Shown: positions 42,822-52,010, counted from the stretch's first letter. The stretch is 64,000 nucleotides of DNA from Mycolicibacterium doricum (GCF_010728155.1 NZ_AP022605.1:1984001-2048000), one strand, 5' to 3'. The notes: a model not told the origin generated them from the sequence alone. Program-made: numbers and translations.

Positions 42822-44174
42822 TCAGCCGCTCCAGGCCATCCGGAACTTGTCGGCTTGCTCCTCCGGCGACAGAACTCCGAAATGCTCCGCCTCGTAACGG
42901 CGCACGGCGACTACGGCGTCGACGACAGCGTCGCCGAGGATGCGGCGCATCGACGCGGAGCCTTCCAGGGCGCGTAACGCGTCGAGTTGGCGGTTTGGCA
43001 GCAGCACCGTCCCTGCCTGCGCGCGTTGGGCTTCGGAGAGCAACGCCGGGTCCACGTCGGTCTCCGGCGGCAGCGTCGACTCGCGTTCGATGCCGTCGAG
43101 CGCCAGGCCGAGAATGGCTGCCGATGCGAGGTACGGGTTCGCCGACGGGTCGACCACCTTCACTTCGACATTGGCGCCGTGCACGTTTCCGGGCCCGCCC
43201 TGCAGGAACCGCACCGCGGCTTCGCGATTCTCGGTGCCCCAGCAGATGTAGGCGCCGGACCAATGACCTGGCTGAATGCGCAGGCCGGACAGCAACGACC
43301 CACAGAGCACGCCCTGCGCCTTGGGTAGGCCGGCGACCAGGCCGGCGACGGCGGACTCGCCCTCCGCCGTCATCCCATGGGCCCCGGAACCGTCGGAGAA
43401 CAACGGTACGCCGTCGCGCAGCAAGGAGAAGTGTTGGTGCGCTCCATTTCCGACGCTGCCGGCGAACGGGACGGGTGACAGGCTGACTCGCATGCCGTAC
43501 CGGCGGGCCACTCGACCGACGATGATCCGCATGAGTATCAGTAGGTCGGCGGCGGCGACGGGCGGCATCGGCGGTAGGGAAATCTCGAACTGGTTTGCCC
43601 CGTACTCGGGATGGAACTGTTCGATCGGCACCCCCGAACTCGTCGCCGCATCGGTGACGTCTCGGACGAACCCCTCGTGCTCGAGCACCCCTGCCAGCCC
43701 GTACTGCGCCCACAGCGTCGACGGCAGGCGGCTGCCGTCCGGCTCGACCAGGACGAACTCCATCTCATGGCCGACCGAGGCCGTCAGCCCCGCCGCGGAC
43801 AACCGGTCCTCCACGCGGCGCAGCGCGCCCCGGCTGCAGTACGGATCGGGTCCGCCGTCCTGGTCGAAGAATCCGCCCGGTGCCCAGGCCAATCCGTCAC
43901 CCAGGATGCGCAGCCCGCTCAGGTCGATGCGGATCCGCTGATCACCGACGACGCTGATGGAGTTACCGAACACGATGCCCGCCTGATCGATGGTGAAGGC
44001 GTGCCAGACCGGGCTGGCACCGAGTCCCGGGTCCACGAACGTGCCCATCCGGCGTAGGGGAACCGTCTTGGCATGCGTGAGCCCTGCCGGGTTGACGACC
44101 GTCCCGATCAGGGTGGCGACACCGTCGGACTCCAGCTGCGCGATGGCGGCTGCGGCGAGGGGTTTGGCTGCCAT
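42822..44174 (-). CDS. glnA3: Glutamine synthetase-like ligase GlnA3
   Basis: 450-residue GS-fold ligase close to M. tuberculosis GlnA3 (Rv1878). Conserved active-site pieces: VGHEMEFVLV (Glu pair), YGANQFEISL, FAGSVGNGAHQHFSLL (two His), ENREAAVRF (substrate Arg) and VEVKVVDPSANPYLA. The adenylylation Tyr region of GlnA1 is absent. GlnA3-type enzymes gamma-glutamylate polyamines rather than making glutamine. Start at 44174 aligns with Rv1878; an ATG three codons earlier also exists. The order bfrA, MFS transporter, glnA3 on one strand matches Rv1876-Rv1878. Confidence 0.9.
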   Translation of the reverse strand: MAAKPLAAAAIAQLESDGVATLIGTVVNPAGLTHAKTVPLRRMGTFVDPGLGASPVWHAFTIDQAGIVFGNSISVVGDQRIRIDLSGLRILGDGLAWAPGGFFDQDGGPDPYCSRGALRRVEDRLSAAGLTASVGHEMEFVLVEPDGSRLPSTLWAQYGLAGVLEHEGFVRDVTDAATSSGVPIEQFHPEYGANQFEISLPPMPPVAAADLLILMRIIVGRVARRYGMRVSLSPVPFAGSVGNGAHQHFSLLRDGVPLFSDGSGAHGMTAEGESAVAGLVAGLPKAQGVLCGSLLSGLRIQPGHWSGAYICWGTENREAAVRFLQGGPGNVHGANVEVKVVDPSANPYLASAAILGLALDGIERESTLPPETDVDPALLSEAQRAQAGTVLLPNRQLDALRALEGSASMRRILGDAVVDAVVAVRRYEAEHFGVLSPEEQADKFRMAWSG

Positions 44175-44518
44175 GGCGACCATTCTTCACCCGGTGACCG
44201 CCCGGCGGCGTCCGGAAGCTACAAAGTGACGTGCAGCTCTGGAGCTGTCGAGGGTGCGAGACCCTGCCCATACCGACCCTGTACCCCGCAGGTGAGTGAC
44301 CGGTCGCTGTATTCGGTAGAGGTTCCTCGTCTTCGTGACGACGTGCGCTGGTTCCCCACCGCAGAGCAACCGGCCCCTGGTGTAGACGGCGTGACTGACG
44401 AGACCATGGCGGCACCGAAATCGGGTGAGCGGGCGGCGAAGGCCGTCACGTCGTCATCGGCAAAGTCGTGGGCAGACGCCCGATTCCGCCCACGACCGCA
44501 TGCACGCGCACGCCGCAT
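44175..44518. other. Intergenic region between glnA3 and the MFS gene, 344 bp
   Basis: No gene or recognisable operator. A short perfect dyad CAGCTC-TG-GAGCTG lies at about 44233-44246, which could be part of a glnA3 promoter; nothing else stands out. Confidence 0.45.
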
Positions 44519-46570
44519 TCACCGAGCGCGTTGCAGTTCGTCGTCCCATTCCCAATCGCGCTGTACGAGCATGCGATGGGTGATCCGCTCCAGCGCCGCC
44601 TCCACCTGCATCCGGTCCGGTCGGCCCTCGAACGTCGGCGACTTGGCGAGCTTGTCGACGATCATCCCGACGAACGCCGAGGACACGGCATCCACCTGAC
44701 GGACTCCCGACTGACTGAGCCACAGTAGATCTCCGGTCCGGACGGCGTATCCGGTGGCCACCAGATCGTCGAAGACGGGTTCGACCACCTCGCAGGGAAT
44801 GCGCAGCCGGTGGGCGATCTCGCTCAACCGGGCGGAGCCGAAAACCTGGTTGTGGCGGTAGATCCGCAACAGCGCCCACAGCCGCGCGACGTCAAGTTCG
44901 CACCCCGGCCGTCCAGCCACCGACCGTAACCGGATGTCGGGTGAGTCGCGCAGCAACCGGCCGACCGCGGATTCGAGCATGTGCTCGGAGGATTCGGCAC
45001 CGGGCACCGCAAAGCCCTCGCCCAAGTCGACGGGGCTGCTGGGCTGCATCTCCCGCAGCGGCACCTCTTTGAGTAGCAGTGCCACCAGGAATCCTACGGC
45101 TGCGACTGGGGCAGCGAACAGGAACACCAGGCCGAGCGAGTCGGCGTACGCGTTGACGATCGGCGCCGCGACATCGGGGGCCAGGCTGTGCAGCGCCTGC
45201 GGGGACTCGGCGGCGATCGGCGGTGCACCACTGCGCAGCAGAGCGGTCCCGATCCGGTCGTCGAGGAAGTTGGCGAACAGCGACCCGAAGACCGCCGCAC
45301 CGAAAGAACTGCCGATGGCGCGGAAGAACGTCACCCCGGAGGTGGCGACGCCGAGGTCTTCGAACCTGGCGGTGTTCTGCACGACGAGGACGAGAACCTG
45401 CATGCACAGGCCGATGCCGGCGCCGAGGATGAACAGATAAAGCGACTGCTGCCATAGGGGCGTGGTGGCGTCAAGCCGTGACAGCAGCAGAAAACCCACC
45501 ATCATGATCGCAGTACCGAGGACCGGGAAGATTTTGTACCGCCCGGTGCGGCTCACGAGGACACCGCTGCCCGTGGAGGTGATGAGCAGTCCCGCCACCA
45601 TCGGCAGAGTCCGCAGGCCCGACTCGGTGGCCGAGACGCCGTCGACGAACTGCATGAAGGTTGGCAGGAAAGTCAGTGCTCCGAGCATCGCGAAGCCGAC
45701 GATGAACGACAGTGTGCAGCACACCGTGAACACCGGGCTGGCGAACAGCGGCATCGGCAGAATCGGTTCGGCGGCCCGCCGCTCGACCTGGGTGAACACC
45801 GCCAGCGCCAGCGCTGAGGCGACGAACAGGCCGATGATGACCGGCGACGTCCACGCGTACTCGGCCCCGCCCCAGCTCGTCGCGAGGGTCAAACCGGAGG
45901 CACCCAGGCCCACGAAGATCATGCCTGCGTAATCGATCTTGGGACGGCCGGCGGCTCTGCTCAGGGCCGGGATCGCCGCGGCGGCCACCAAGAACACCAC
46001 GATGCCCACCGGCACGTTGATCCAGAACGCCCAGCGCCACGTGAGGTGGTCGGTGAAGAAGCCGCCGATCAACGGGCCGATAACGGTGGTGACGCCGAAG
46101 ACGGCCCCCAACGCCCCCTGGTAGCGGCCGCGGTCGCGCAGTGGGATGACCTCACCGATGACCGCCATGGCCGTGACCATGAGCGCCCCGCCACCGATAC
46201 CCTGGATTGCCCGCGCGGCTACCAGCATGCTCATCGAGCCCGCGAACCCGCACAGTACCGAACCGGCGAGGAAGAACAGCACCGCCGACTGGAACACCGC
46301 CTTGCGGCCGAAAAGGTCACCGAGCTTGCCGACGATCGCGGTGACGATCGTCGATGCCAGCAGATAGCTCGTCACCGCCCAGCTCTGGTTCCCCGCGCCG
46401 CCGAGATCGGCCACGATTGTCGGGAGCGCCGTGGCGACGATCGTCTGGTTGAGCGCGGCCAGCAGCATGCCCAGTAGTACGGCTGCGAACACCAGGTTGC
46501 GCCGTTGCGGAGGGACCAGCGCGCCGTCGGCTTCGGGCGCGGCCGCGGTGGGTGGGGGCGAACTCGCCAT
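44519..46570 (-). CDS. DHA2 family drug transporter with C-terminal winged-helix-like domain (Rv1877-like)
   Basis: 683 residues. Residues 25-520 form a 14-span MFS exporter of the EmrB/QacA type: motif AALNQTIVATALPTIVADLG, motif A GKLGDLFGRKAVF, motif C GALGAVFGVTTVIGPLIGGF. After the last span, about 150 cytoplasmic residues (RPGCELDVARLWALLRIYRH, RLSEIAHRLRIPCEVVEPVF, DDLVATGYAVRTGDLLWLSQ) look like a winged helix. Length and layout match Rv1877. It likely exports drugs or polyamine-like cations with protons. It lies between bfrA and glnA3 on the same strand. Confidence 0.88.
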   Translation of the reverse strand: MASSPPPTAAAPEADGALVPPQRRNLVFAAVLLGMLLAALNQTIVATALPTIVADLGGAGNQSWAVTSYLLASTIVTAIVGKLGDLFGRKAVFQSAVLFFLAGSVLCGFAGSMSMLVAARAIQGIGGGALMVTAMAVIGEVIPLRDRGRYQGALGAVFGVTTVIGPLIGGFFTDHLTWRWAFWINVPVGIVVFLVAAAAIPALSRAAGRPKIDYAGMIFVGLGASGLTLATSWGGAEYAWTSPVIIGLFVASALALAVFTQVERRAAEPILPMPLFASPVFTVCCTLSFIVGFAMLGALTFLPTFMQFVDGVSATESGLRTLPMVAGLLITSTGSGVLVSRTGRYKIFPVLGTAIMMVGFLLLSRLDATTPLWQQSLYLFILGAGIGLCMQVLVLVVQNTARFEDLGVATSGVTFFRAIGSSFGAAVFGSLFANFLDDRIGTALLRSGAPPIAAESPQALHSLAPDVAAPIVNAYADSLGLVFLFAAPVAAVGFLVALLLKEVPLREMQPSSPVDLGEGFAVPGAESSEHMLESAVGRLLRDSPDIRLRSVAGRPGCELDVARLWALLRIYRHNQVFGSARLSEIAHRLRIPCEVVEPVFDDLVATGYAVRTGDLLWLSQSGVRQVDAVSSAFVGMIVDKLAKSPTFEGRPDRMQVEAALERITHRMLVQRDWEWDDELQRAR

Positions 46571-46730
46571 ACGTACCTTCCGTCGAGATGCCGAACCTAC
46601 ATCGTTAGCTTGGCTATAAAAATTACGGTGGCCACTCCGATCTCCCTCCGTTGACGTCCGACCCGAACCGATCCGCGCCTCCGGTTACCCAGAATGGCGA
46701 GGGTCAGTCAGTCGGTTCGGCGGTTGGGCG

Positions 46731-47210
46731 CTACTGCGGAGGACGCGACACACACTGCGCCGCGTAGAGCTGCTCGCCGAGCTTGTCCATCAGCTCGAGC
46801 TGCGTCTCGAGGTAGTCGATGTGCTTCTCTTCGTCGGCGAGAATGGTTTCGAACAGGTTGGCGCTGGTGGCGTCGCCCTTCTCCCGGCACATGACGATGC
46901 CCGGCTTGAGCCGGCCGACTACCTCGTACTCGATGGCGAGGTCCGCCTCGAATTGTTCGCGCAGGGTCTGGCCCACCCGCAGTGAGAAAAGGCGCTGGTA
47001 ATTCGGGAGGCCGTCCAGGAGAAGAATTCGATCGGTGATGGCCTCGGCGTGGCGCATTTCATCGAAAGATTCATCCCGAGTGTGGCTCGCCAATTCGGTG
47101 AAGCCCCAGTTCTCCTGCATCTTCGAGTGGAGGAAATACTGGTTTATCGCTGTCAATTCGCTCGTCAATTGCTCGTTGAGCAATTTCAGGACATCGGGAT
47201 CGCCTTGCAT
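46731..47210 (-). CDS. bfrA: Bacterioferritin BfrA
   Basis: 159-residue haem-binding ferritin. Ferroxidase ligands Glu18 (LTSELTAINQYFLH), Glu51/His54 (FDEMRHAEAI), Glu94 (IEYEVV) and Glu127/His130 (DEEKHIDYLE) are present, and Met52 is the haem ligand. It assembles as a 24-mer that oxidises and stores iron. Orthologue of Rv1876. Upstream DNA holds a three-copy 17-bp array (47251-47304) and, further up, an IdeR-like site shared with the divergent gene. The bfd gene for iron release lies nearby on the other strand. Confidence 0.95.
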   Translation of the reverse strand: MQGDPDVLKLLNEQLTSELTAINQYFLHSKMQENWGFTELASHTRDESFDEMRHAEAITDRILLLDGLPNYQRLFSLRVGQTLREQFEADLAIEYEVVGRLKPGIVMCREKGDATSANLFETILADEEKHIDYLETQLELMDKLGEQLYAAQCVSRPPQ

Positions 47211-47250
47211 GGACTTCTCCTCGAGACTGTGGGGCGCTATGCCTCACTGT

Positions 47251-47304
47251 TTGCGGTACTCCGGCAATTTTGCGGTACTCCGGCATTTTGCGGTACTCAA
47301 GCAA
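47251..47304. repeat. Three-copy TTGC-N9-GCAA array upstream of bfrA
   Basis: TTGCGGTACTCCGGCAA (47251-47267), TTGCGGTACTCCGGCAT (47270-47286) and TTGCGGTACTCAAGCAA (47288-47304) follow each other at 19- and 18-bp steps, 41 to 94 bp before the bfrA start. Each unit is an imperfect palindrome with TTGC/GCAA ends, so it may be an operator array as well as a slippage product. Confidence 0.87.
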
Positions 47305-47436
47305 TCTAGTGCCGACCACTAGCAGGGGCGGCCTGTTCGGCTTGACACCGGCGTGTTTTCGGAGCGCGGTAGCACACCCGCGAGTTGCTGGCCGCATCGC
47401 GGGCCGGGTTCTCTGGACTGGCTGCCCTAAGCAAGG

Positions 47437-47455
47437 TTAGACTGGGCTAACATGC
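47437..47455 (+). promoter_or_regulatory. IdeR-like iron box, candidate
   Basis: TTAGACTGGGCTAACATGC matches 13 of 19 positions of the IdeR consensus TTAGGTTAGSCTWACCTAA, including the full GGCTAAC half. It lies in the divergent region of bfrA and the 210-residue gene, about 230 bp from the bfrA start and 30 bp before the plus-strand start. Confidence 0.4.
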
Positions 47456-47484
47456 GGGCGCAGACATCTGACAGGCGGGCAACA

Positions 47485-48117
47485 ATGGGTGAGCATGACC
47501 TCCACTCACTTATTCTCGCGTGCGATTTCCGCGTCGACGATCCCCAGCGGATGTGGGCATGGCTCCAGACAAAAAAAGCGCCTCTGAATTCGATAGGCGC
47601 TCACCATGTGGTGCTTTACACGTCTATCTGCGAGGCGGGGCGTGTTCTGACGACCATCGGCATCCGCCATCCCAGATCCGTGCGGGAGGTGCTCCGTTCG
47701 CCCGCGATATTCGAATGGTTCGACATCTCAGGGGTCGACGACATCCCTCCGGTGTTCGGCGGGGAGGTCGTCGAGAAGATAGACCTCGACGGTCCCTCCC
47801 CGGCACGCCACGTCGCCGGGGTCGTTGTCGGAGCGATGGCAGCCGTCGACGACGTGAAGGCGCTGCTGGCCGAGGTGCACGACGGACTCGACCGGTTCCG
47901 GGCGGCCGGTGTCCGCAAGGTCTGGGTCTACCAGGCACTCGATGACGGCCAGGAGGTTTTGATCCTCCAAGAGCTCGACGACGAGGCGAACGCCCGGCAG
48001 TGGATCGACCACCCCGACGCCTCCGCCGAATGGATGTCGAGGGCAGGCCTCGGCGCCTACCCCACGCTGTTCGTGGGCAAGCTGACCCAGGTCATGGCCG
48101 TCGACGTCGAGGAATAG
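47485..48117 (+). CDS. Conserved mycobacterial protein, unknown function
   Basis: 210 residues (MGEHDLHSLILACDFRVDDP ... FVGKLTQVMAVDVEE). Two similar-looking halves, each with an alpha/beta pattern (HHVVLYTSICEAGRVLTTIG; RKVWVYQALDDGQEVLILQE), suggest two ferredoxin-like (ABM/EthD type) domains. Some databases label relatives as fatty-acid-CoA ligase, but no AMP-binding motif is present and I would not use that name. Start at 47485 is preferred over 47452, which lies inside the IdeR-like box. The gene pairs with bfd 11 bp downstream, suggesting an iron or haem link. Confidence 0.65.
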   Translation: MGEHDLHSLILACDFRVDDPQRMWAWLQTKKAPLNSIGAHHVVLYTSICEAGRVLTTIGIRHPRSVREVLRSPAIFEWFDISGVDDIPPVFGGEVVEKIDLDGPSPARHVAGVVVGAMAAVDDVKALLAEVHDGLDRFRAAGVRKVWVYQALDDGQEVLILQELDDEANARQWIDHPDASAEWMSRAGLGAYPTLFVGKLTQVMAVDVEE

Positions 48118-48128
48118 CGAGGTCCGGC

Positions 48129-48344
48129 GTGTTCGTCTGCTTGTGCGTGGGAGTCACCAGTCACGTCGTCAACGATGTCGTCGCCGCCGGGGCGTCGACG
48201 TCCAAGGAGATCGCGGAGGCCTGCGGCGCGGGCAGCGAGTGCGGCCGCTGTCGTCGCACCCTGCGGGCGATCATCGAGGCACACAGCGTCGACGCCTGCT
48301 CGGCGCAACACAACGGTTGCCCCTCGCGGCTGGGAGCCAACTAG
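48129..48344 (+). CDS. bfd: Bacterioferritin-associated ferredoxin Bfd
   Basis: 71-residue [2Fe-2S] protein. The ligands are Cys4 and Cys6 (VFVCLCVGV) and a distal pair in GAGSECGRCRRTL, giving the C-x-C ... C-x2-C pattern of Bfd. In other bacteria Bfd docks on bacterioferritin and reduces its core so iron can leave. GTG at 48129 begins directly after the preceding gene's stop, so they form an operon. bfrA lies 1 kb away on the opposite strand, a natural partner. Confidence 0.87.
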   Translation: MFVCLCVGVTSHVVNDVVAAGASTSKEIAEACGAGSECGRCRRTLRAIIEAHSVDACSAQHNGCPSRLGAN

Positions 48345-48469
48345 CTTCGGCCCTGCGTTTCAGCCCCGTCGGGTCCACGACGGTGTCTTCACGACCACCG
48401 GGCTCGGGGATCGGCCGAGACCCAGGAGCTCACGACCGGCCGTCGGCACCTCGGGGGGAGAATGATCGC

Positions 48470-50440
48470 GTGCACGTCGACAGCCGGATGATGGAGACGG
48501 TTGGGCTGACCACGCCGGGAGTCGGTGCGGTCGTCCGCAGCCTGTCGGGGGTACTGGCGCTGACAGCGCTGGCGCTCTATGCGATCTCACCCACCGCGGC
48601 GATGTGGACCACGGGAGCCGGCATCATCGCCGGCGCGATCGCGCTGCAAGACACCCCCGGACGGCGGCTGCCCATCGTGGTCATCGCATCGGTCGAGGTG
48701 GGTGCTGCCGCCCTGCTGGGCTCGTTGACCACCGAACACGACGCCCTGTTCGTCGCGACGGTGGCGGGCTGGTGCTTTGTGGCAGGCATGCAGTGGGCGC
48801 TGGGCGCCAACGCCGGTTTCGTCGCCGCCGCAGCAGCCGGTCTGCTCGTGATCACCCCGTCGGATGCGATGCCGCTGTCCGAGGTGTTGGCCACCGCGAC
48901 GTTGACGGTGGTCACCGGCCTGGTGCAGGCGCTGCTGGTGTGGCTGCGTCCCCCGCAGCGGTGGCGCGCGCAACAGCAGGCCCTCACCCGGGCGCACCGG
49001 TCGCTGGCGCAAGACGCCAGGCGGCTGGCCACCGATACCGACACAACGCTCGACCCGGCGCAGCTGACGTGGCTGCGCGAGGTGTTCGCCAACATCCCGC
49101 AATACCAGCGCCCCAAGGCGTATCAACTCGGATACCAGCTGCCCGAACGGATCGCCGCGACGCTTGTCGCACTGCGCCGCACCGACGCCGATCTCACGGA
49201 TCTGTCATTGGCAGCCGGCGAGTTTCTCGACGCGATCGCCGAACACGGGATCGCCGCACACCGCGGAGCCGACCGCGCCCTGCAGCGGGTCGATACCGCC
49301 GCCGCGGCCGTCACCGGACCGGGTGCCGCTGCCGCGCGACGTGTCTCCGAACAACTGCATGAGGCAGCGGTGCTGCGTTTCGGCCGGCTGCGCGGACCGG
49401 ACCTGAGGGGTTCGCTGACCGGATCGGCGAGTGTCCTACGCCGGCACCTGGCAGCGACGTCGCCGGTGCTACGGCATGCGACCCGCCTGGCCGCCGCCAC
49501 CGCGGTCGCCGTGGCGGTGGCGCGCTTCTCCGACCTCCGTGAGGCCTCATGGATCGCGCTGACTGTCCTGCTGATCGTGCGGCCGGAGACTGCGCACACC
49601 TACACCCGCTGCGCCGGGCGGCTGGCCGGGATCGCCGGGGGCATCCTGGTGGCCTCCGCCATCAGTCTGCTGTGGCCGCCGGCGGGCATGGTGGCGGCGA
49701 TCAGCGCGGCGGTGTTCGTCGGGGTGGCCTACGCCGTGTGGGGCTTCGGGTACATCGCGACCAGCGCGGCGTTGGCGGCGGCCGTAGTGTTCCTGCTCGG
49801 GGTCGTGGATCCGGTGGAGAGCACCGCGGTGATCCACCGCTTGGTGGCGGTCGCGATCGGTGGCGGGCTCGCCCTCGTCGCCCACGTCACGCTGCCCGAC
49901 GACGCGCTGATCCGGCTGCGTCAGCGCGCTGGTGAGTTGCTGATGACGGAGATCGATTACGCGGCAATGGTGGTGCGGGCGTTCGTGCACGAACTCGACC
50001 GGCCGGCGGATGCGTTGGCCGCGGCGTGGCAACGGGCCTACCGCGCCCGGGCGGCCTTCGAGGCCGCCTCGGGCGCCACCCGGTTGCAGGATCCGATGCA
50101 GCGGCAGTGGCTGCGGTCCCTACGCACAGCGCTCAACGCGATCACCGGGGCCTGCACCACGATGGAGAGCAACCTGCCCGCCCAACCGGTGGCGCTTAGC
50201 CCCGAGTTCGTCGCCGCGGTCGACGATTACGTCGACGCGTTGCGCGGGGCGCCGCTGAACCCGGCCGCGCTGTGGACCATCGACCTGCCCGAGGTGATGG
50301 CGGCCGACCGCCGGGTCCGCGAAGTGGCCCACACCGTCACGGGTAGCAGCGGTGCCCGCGTGCTCGTCACCGAACTGGCGGCGATCACCCGCAGCCTCGC
50401 GGCGATCACGCCTATCCCCGAGCCCGCCTGGGCGGGGTGA
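48470..50440 (+). CDS. FUSC family (YccS/AaeB-like) membrane transporter
   Basis: About 656 residues in the duplicated FUSC layout: an N-terminal block of about six spans (ALTALALYAISPTAAMWTTG, AIALQDTPGRRLPIVVIASV, GLLVITPSDAMPL), a cytoplasmic helical domain (about 160-330), a second block (TAVAVAVARFSDLREASWIA LTVLLIVRPE, GGILVASAISLLWPPAGMV) and a C-terminal helical domain. Relatives export aromatic carboxylic acids. GTG at 48470 follows GGGGGGAG by nine bases; ATG 48488 is an alternative. It may have its own promoter behind bfd. Its 3' end overlaps an antisense gene tail. Confidence 0.83.
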   Translation: MHVDSRMMETVGLTTPGVGAVVRSLSGVLALTALALYAISPTAAMWTTGAGIIAGAIALQDTPGRRLPIVVIASVEVGAAALLGSLTTEHDALFVATVAGWCFVAGMQWALGANAGFVAAAAAGLLVITPSDAMPLSEVLATATLTVVTGLVQALLVWLRPPQRWRAQQQALTRAHRSLAQDARRLATDTDTTLDPAQLTWLREVFANIPQYQRPKAYQLGYQLPERIAATLVALRRTDADLTDLSLAAGEFLDAIAEHGIAAHRGADRALQRVDTAAAAVTGPGAAAARRVSEQLHEAAVLRFGRLRGPDLRGSLTGSASVLRRHLAATSPVLRHATRLAAATAVAVAVARFSDLREASWIALTVLLIVRPETAHTYTRCAGRLAGIAGGILVASAISLLWPPAGMVAAISAAVFVGVAYAVWGFGYIATSAALAAAVVFLLGVVDPVESTAVIHRLVAVAIGGGLALVAHVTLPDDALIRLRQRAGELLMTEIDYAAMVVRAFVHELDRPADALAAAWQRAYRARAAFEAASGATRLQDPMQRQWLRSLRTALNAITGACTTMESNLPAQPVALSPEFVAAVDDYVDALRGAPLNPAALWTIDLPEVMAADRRVREVAHTVTGSSGARVLVTELAAITRSLAAITPIPEPAWAG

Positions 50441-50535
50441 ACATTCCCTCGGCCTCGACCGTGACCCCGTCGTAGGCGAGGTGGCCGACCGCGAAGGCCT
50501 TGTAGCCGTCGACGCGCGATGTGCGATCGGGTTGG
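50412..50535 (-). pseudogene. Tail of a thioesterase gene
   Basis: The minus strand keeps about 40 codons reading RVDGYKAFAVGHLAYDGVTV and EAEGMFTPPRRARG to TAG at 50412. This is the last strand pair of a PaaI/hotdog acyl-CoA thioesterase (G-x-K-x-F-A-x-G, V-x-A-E-G-x-F). The rest of the gene is missing and the fragment overlaps the FUSC gene end. Confidence 0.5.
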
Positions 50536-50609
50536 CGCATGCGCGTTGCTAACACGATCGACACACGGCCGACCCGCGAACGCCATCATCCTGCCGACAA
50601 TCGACAGTT

Positions 50610-52010
50610 ATGCCTGGTGAAAGCGGTCCTACCACAGGGCCGTCCGTCGCGGAGATCCTGGCCTCGCATGCGGCCGGCACGGGGTCACCGGTCAAGACCG
50701 CGGCTCGGGTCGCCGATGCGATCGCGTCCGGCGCCGACGACGGTACCTGGCTATCGACGGTGCCGAGAGACGAACTGCTCGCCGCCGCCGAGAACATCGA
50801 GAAGCGTCCCGGCGCCCGCACGCTGCCGTTGTACGGCGTGCCGTTCGGCGTCAAGGACAGCATCGACGTCGAGGGTGTGCCGACCACCCTGTCGTGTCCG
50901 GACTACGCCTACGTCGCGACCGCGACCGCTCCTGCTGTGCGTCGGCTGTTGGACGCCGGAGCGCTGTATGTCGGCAAGACCAACCTCGACCAATTCGCTA
51001 CCGGGCTCAACGGAACGCGCACCCCCTACACCGTCCCCCGCAGTGTCTACGGCGGTGGGATCATCTCCGGTGGTTCGAGTTCTGGCTCGGCGCTCGCGGT
51101 AGCGCTCGGGCAGGTGCCGTTCGCCGTGGCGACCGACACCGCCGGATCCGGCCGGGTGCCCGCGGCGCTTAACGGGGTCATCGGGTACAAGCCCTCGCGA
51201 GGGCTGATCAGCACGGTGGGGCTGGTACCGGCGTGCAAGTCACTGGACTGCCTCAGCGTGATGGCCACGTGCATCGGCGACGTGGACCGCGTCGTGGACG
51301 TGATGATGGACCGTGACGACGACGACCCGTGGTCGCGTGACCGCGGCCCGCTCCACGACGGCTCCGACATCCGGGTGGGGTTGCCGACCGTCGAACAGCT
51401 GGAGTTCTTCGGAGACGTCGAGATGCGCCGTGCCCATCTCACATTCCGCGACCACCTCGCACGCCGGTACACCGTCGTGGACGTCTCACTGGAGCCGTTC
51501 CTGGCCGCCGGTGCGCTGCTCTACCAGGGACCATGGGTGGCGGAGCGGCTGGTGGAGTTCGGGGAGTTCCTTGCCGTACGACCGGACTCGATCCACCCCG
51601 TGGTACGCGACGTCCTTCGCAGTGGACAGCGCTACACCGCAGTCGACGCCTTCGCGGCGTTGCAGTCCCTGCAGGAGCTCAAGGCGATGGTGGGACGGTT
51701 GTGGAAGCAGATGGACGTGCTCGTCGTACCGACCATCGGGACCACCTTCACCGTCGGCGAGGTGCTCGAGCGGCCGATCGACACCAACGCGATGCTCGGG
51801 CACTACACCCATTTCGGCAATCTGCTCGACCTGCTCGGCGTTGCCGTACCGGTGGGCCTCACCACCGACGGTAGACCCGCCAGCGCGATGCTGCTCGGCG
51901 CCGCGCTGACCGACGACCTCGTCCTGCACCTGGCGGCGCAGCTACTCGACGAGCCGCGCGCACGGGCCGCCCCCTTCGAGATCGTCGAACCGTCCGAGGA
52001 GCACGCGTGA
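50610..52010 (+). CDS. Allophanate hydrolase / amidase (AtzF-type)
   Basis: 466-residue amidase-signature enzyme. Catalytic triad: Lys in [13 protein letters not shown] (about 82), Ser in [17 protein letters not shown] (about 157) and nucleophile Ser in [16 protein letters not shown] (about 181). The [10 protein letters not shown] variant, [20 protein letters not shown] and SLDCLSVMA are typical of allophanate hydrolases, which turn allophanate into 2 CO2 and 2 NH3. The short C-terminal domain of AtzF is missing (466 against about 600 residues). Stop overlaps the next gene (GTGA). Operon context with an isochorismatase-type hydrolase and an NCS2 permease fits biuret or ureide use. Confidence 0.82.
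   Translation: MPGESGPTTGPSVAEILASHAAGTGSPVKTAARVADAIASGADDGTWLSTVPRDELLAAAENIEKRPGARTLPLYGVPFGVKDSIDVEGVPTTLSCPDYAYVATATAPAVRRLLDAGALYVGKTNLDQFATGLNGTRTPYTVPRSVYGGGIISGGSSSGSALAVALGQVPFAVATDTAGSGRVPAALNGVIGYKPSRGLISTVGLVPACKSLDCLSVMATCIGDVDRVVDVMMDRDDDDPWSRDRGPLHDGSDIRVGLPTVEQLEFFGDVEMRRAHLTFRDHLARRYTVVDVSLEPFLAAGALLYQGPWVAERLVEFGEFLAVRPDSIHPVVRDVLRSGQRYTAVDAFAALQSLQELKAMVGRLWKQMDVLVVPTIGTTFTVGEVLERPIDTNAMLGHYTHFGNLLDLLGVAVPVGLTTDGRPASAMLLGAALTDDLVLHLAAQLLDEPRARAAPFEIVEPSEEHA

Noticed and set aside
46571..46730. IdeR box upstream of the MFS gene
   Set aside because: The best alignment to the 19-bp consensus reaches only about half the positions.
47452..47484. Longer start for the gene before bfd
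   Set aside because: The ATG at 47452 lies inside the IdeR-like box and adds residues without conserved character; 47485 gives the usual start.
47485..48117. Fatty-acid-CoA ligase label for the 210-residue protein
   Set aside because: No AMP-binding motif or suitable length; the pattern fits small ferredoxin-like domains instead.
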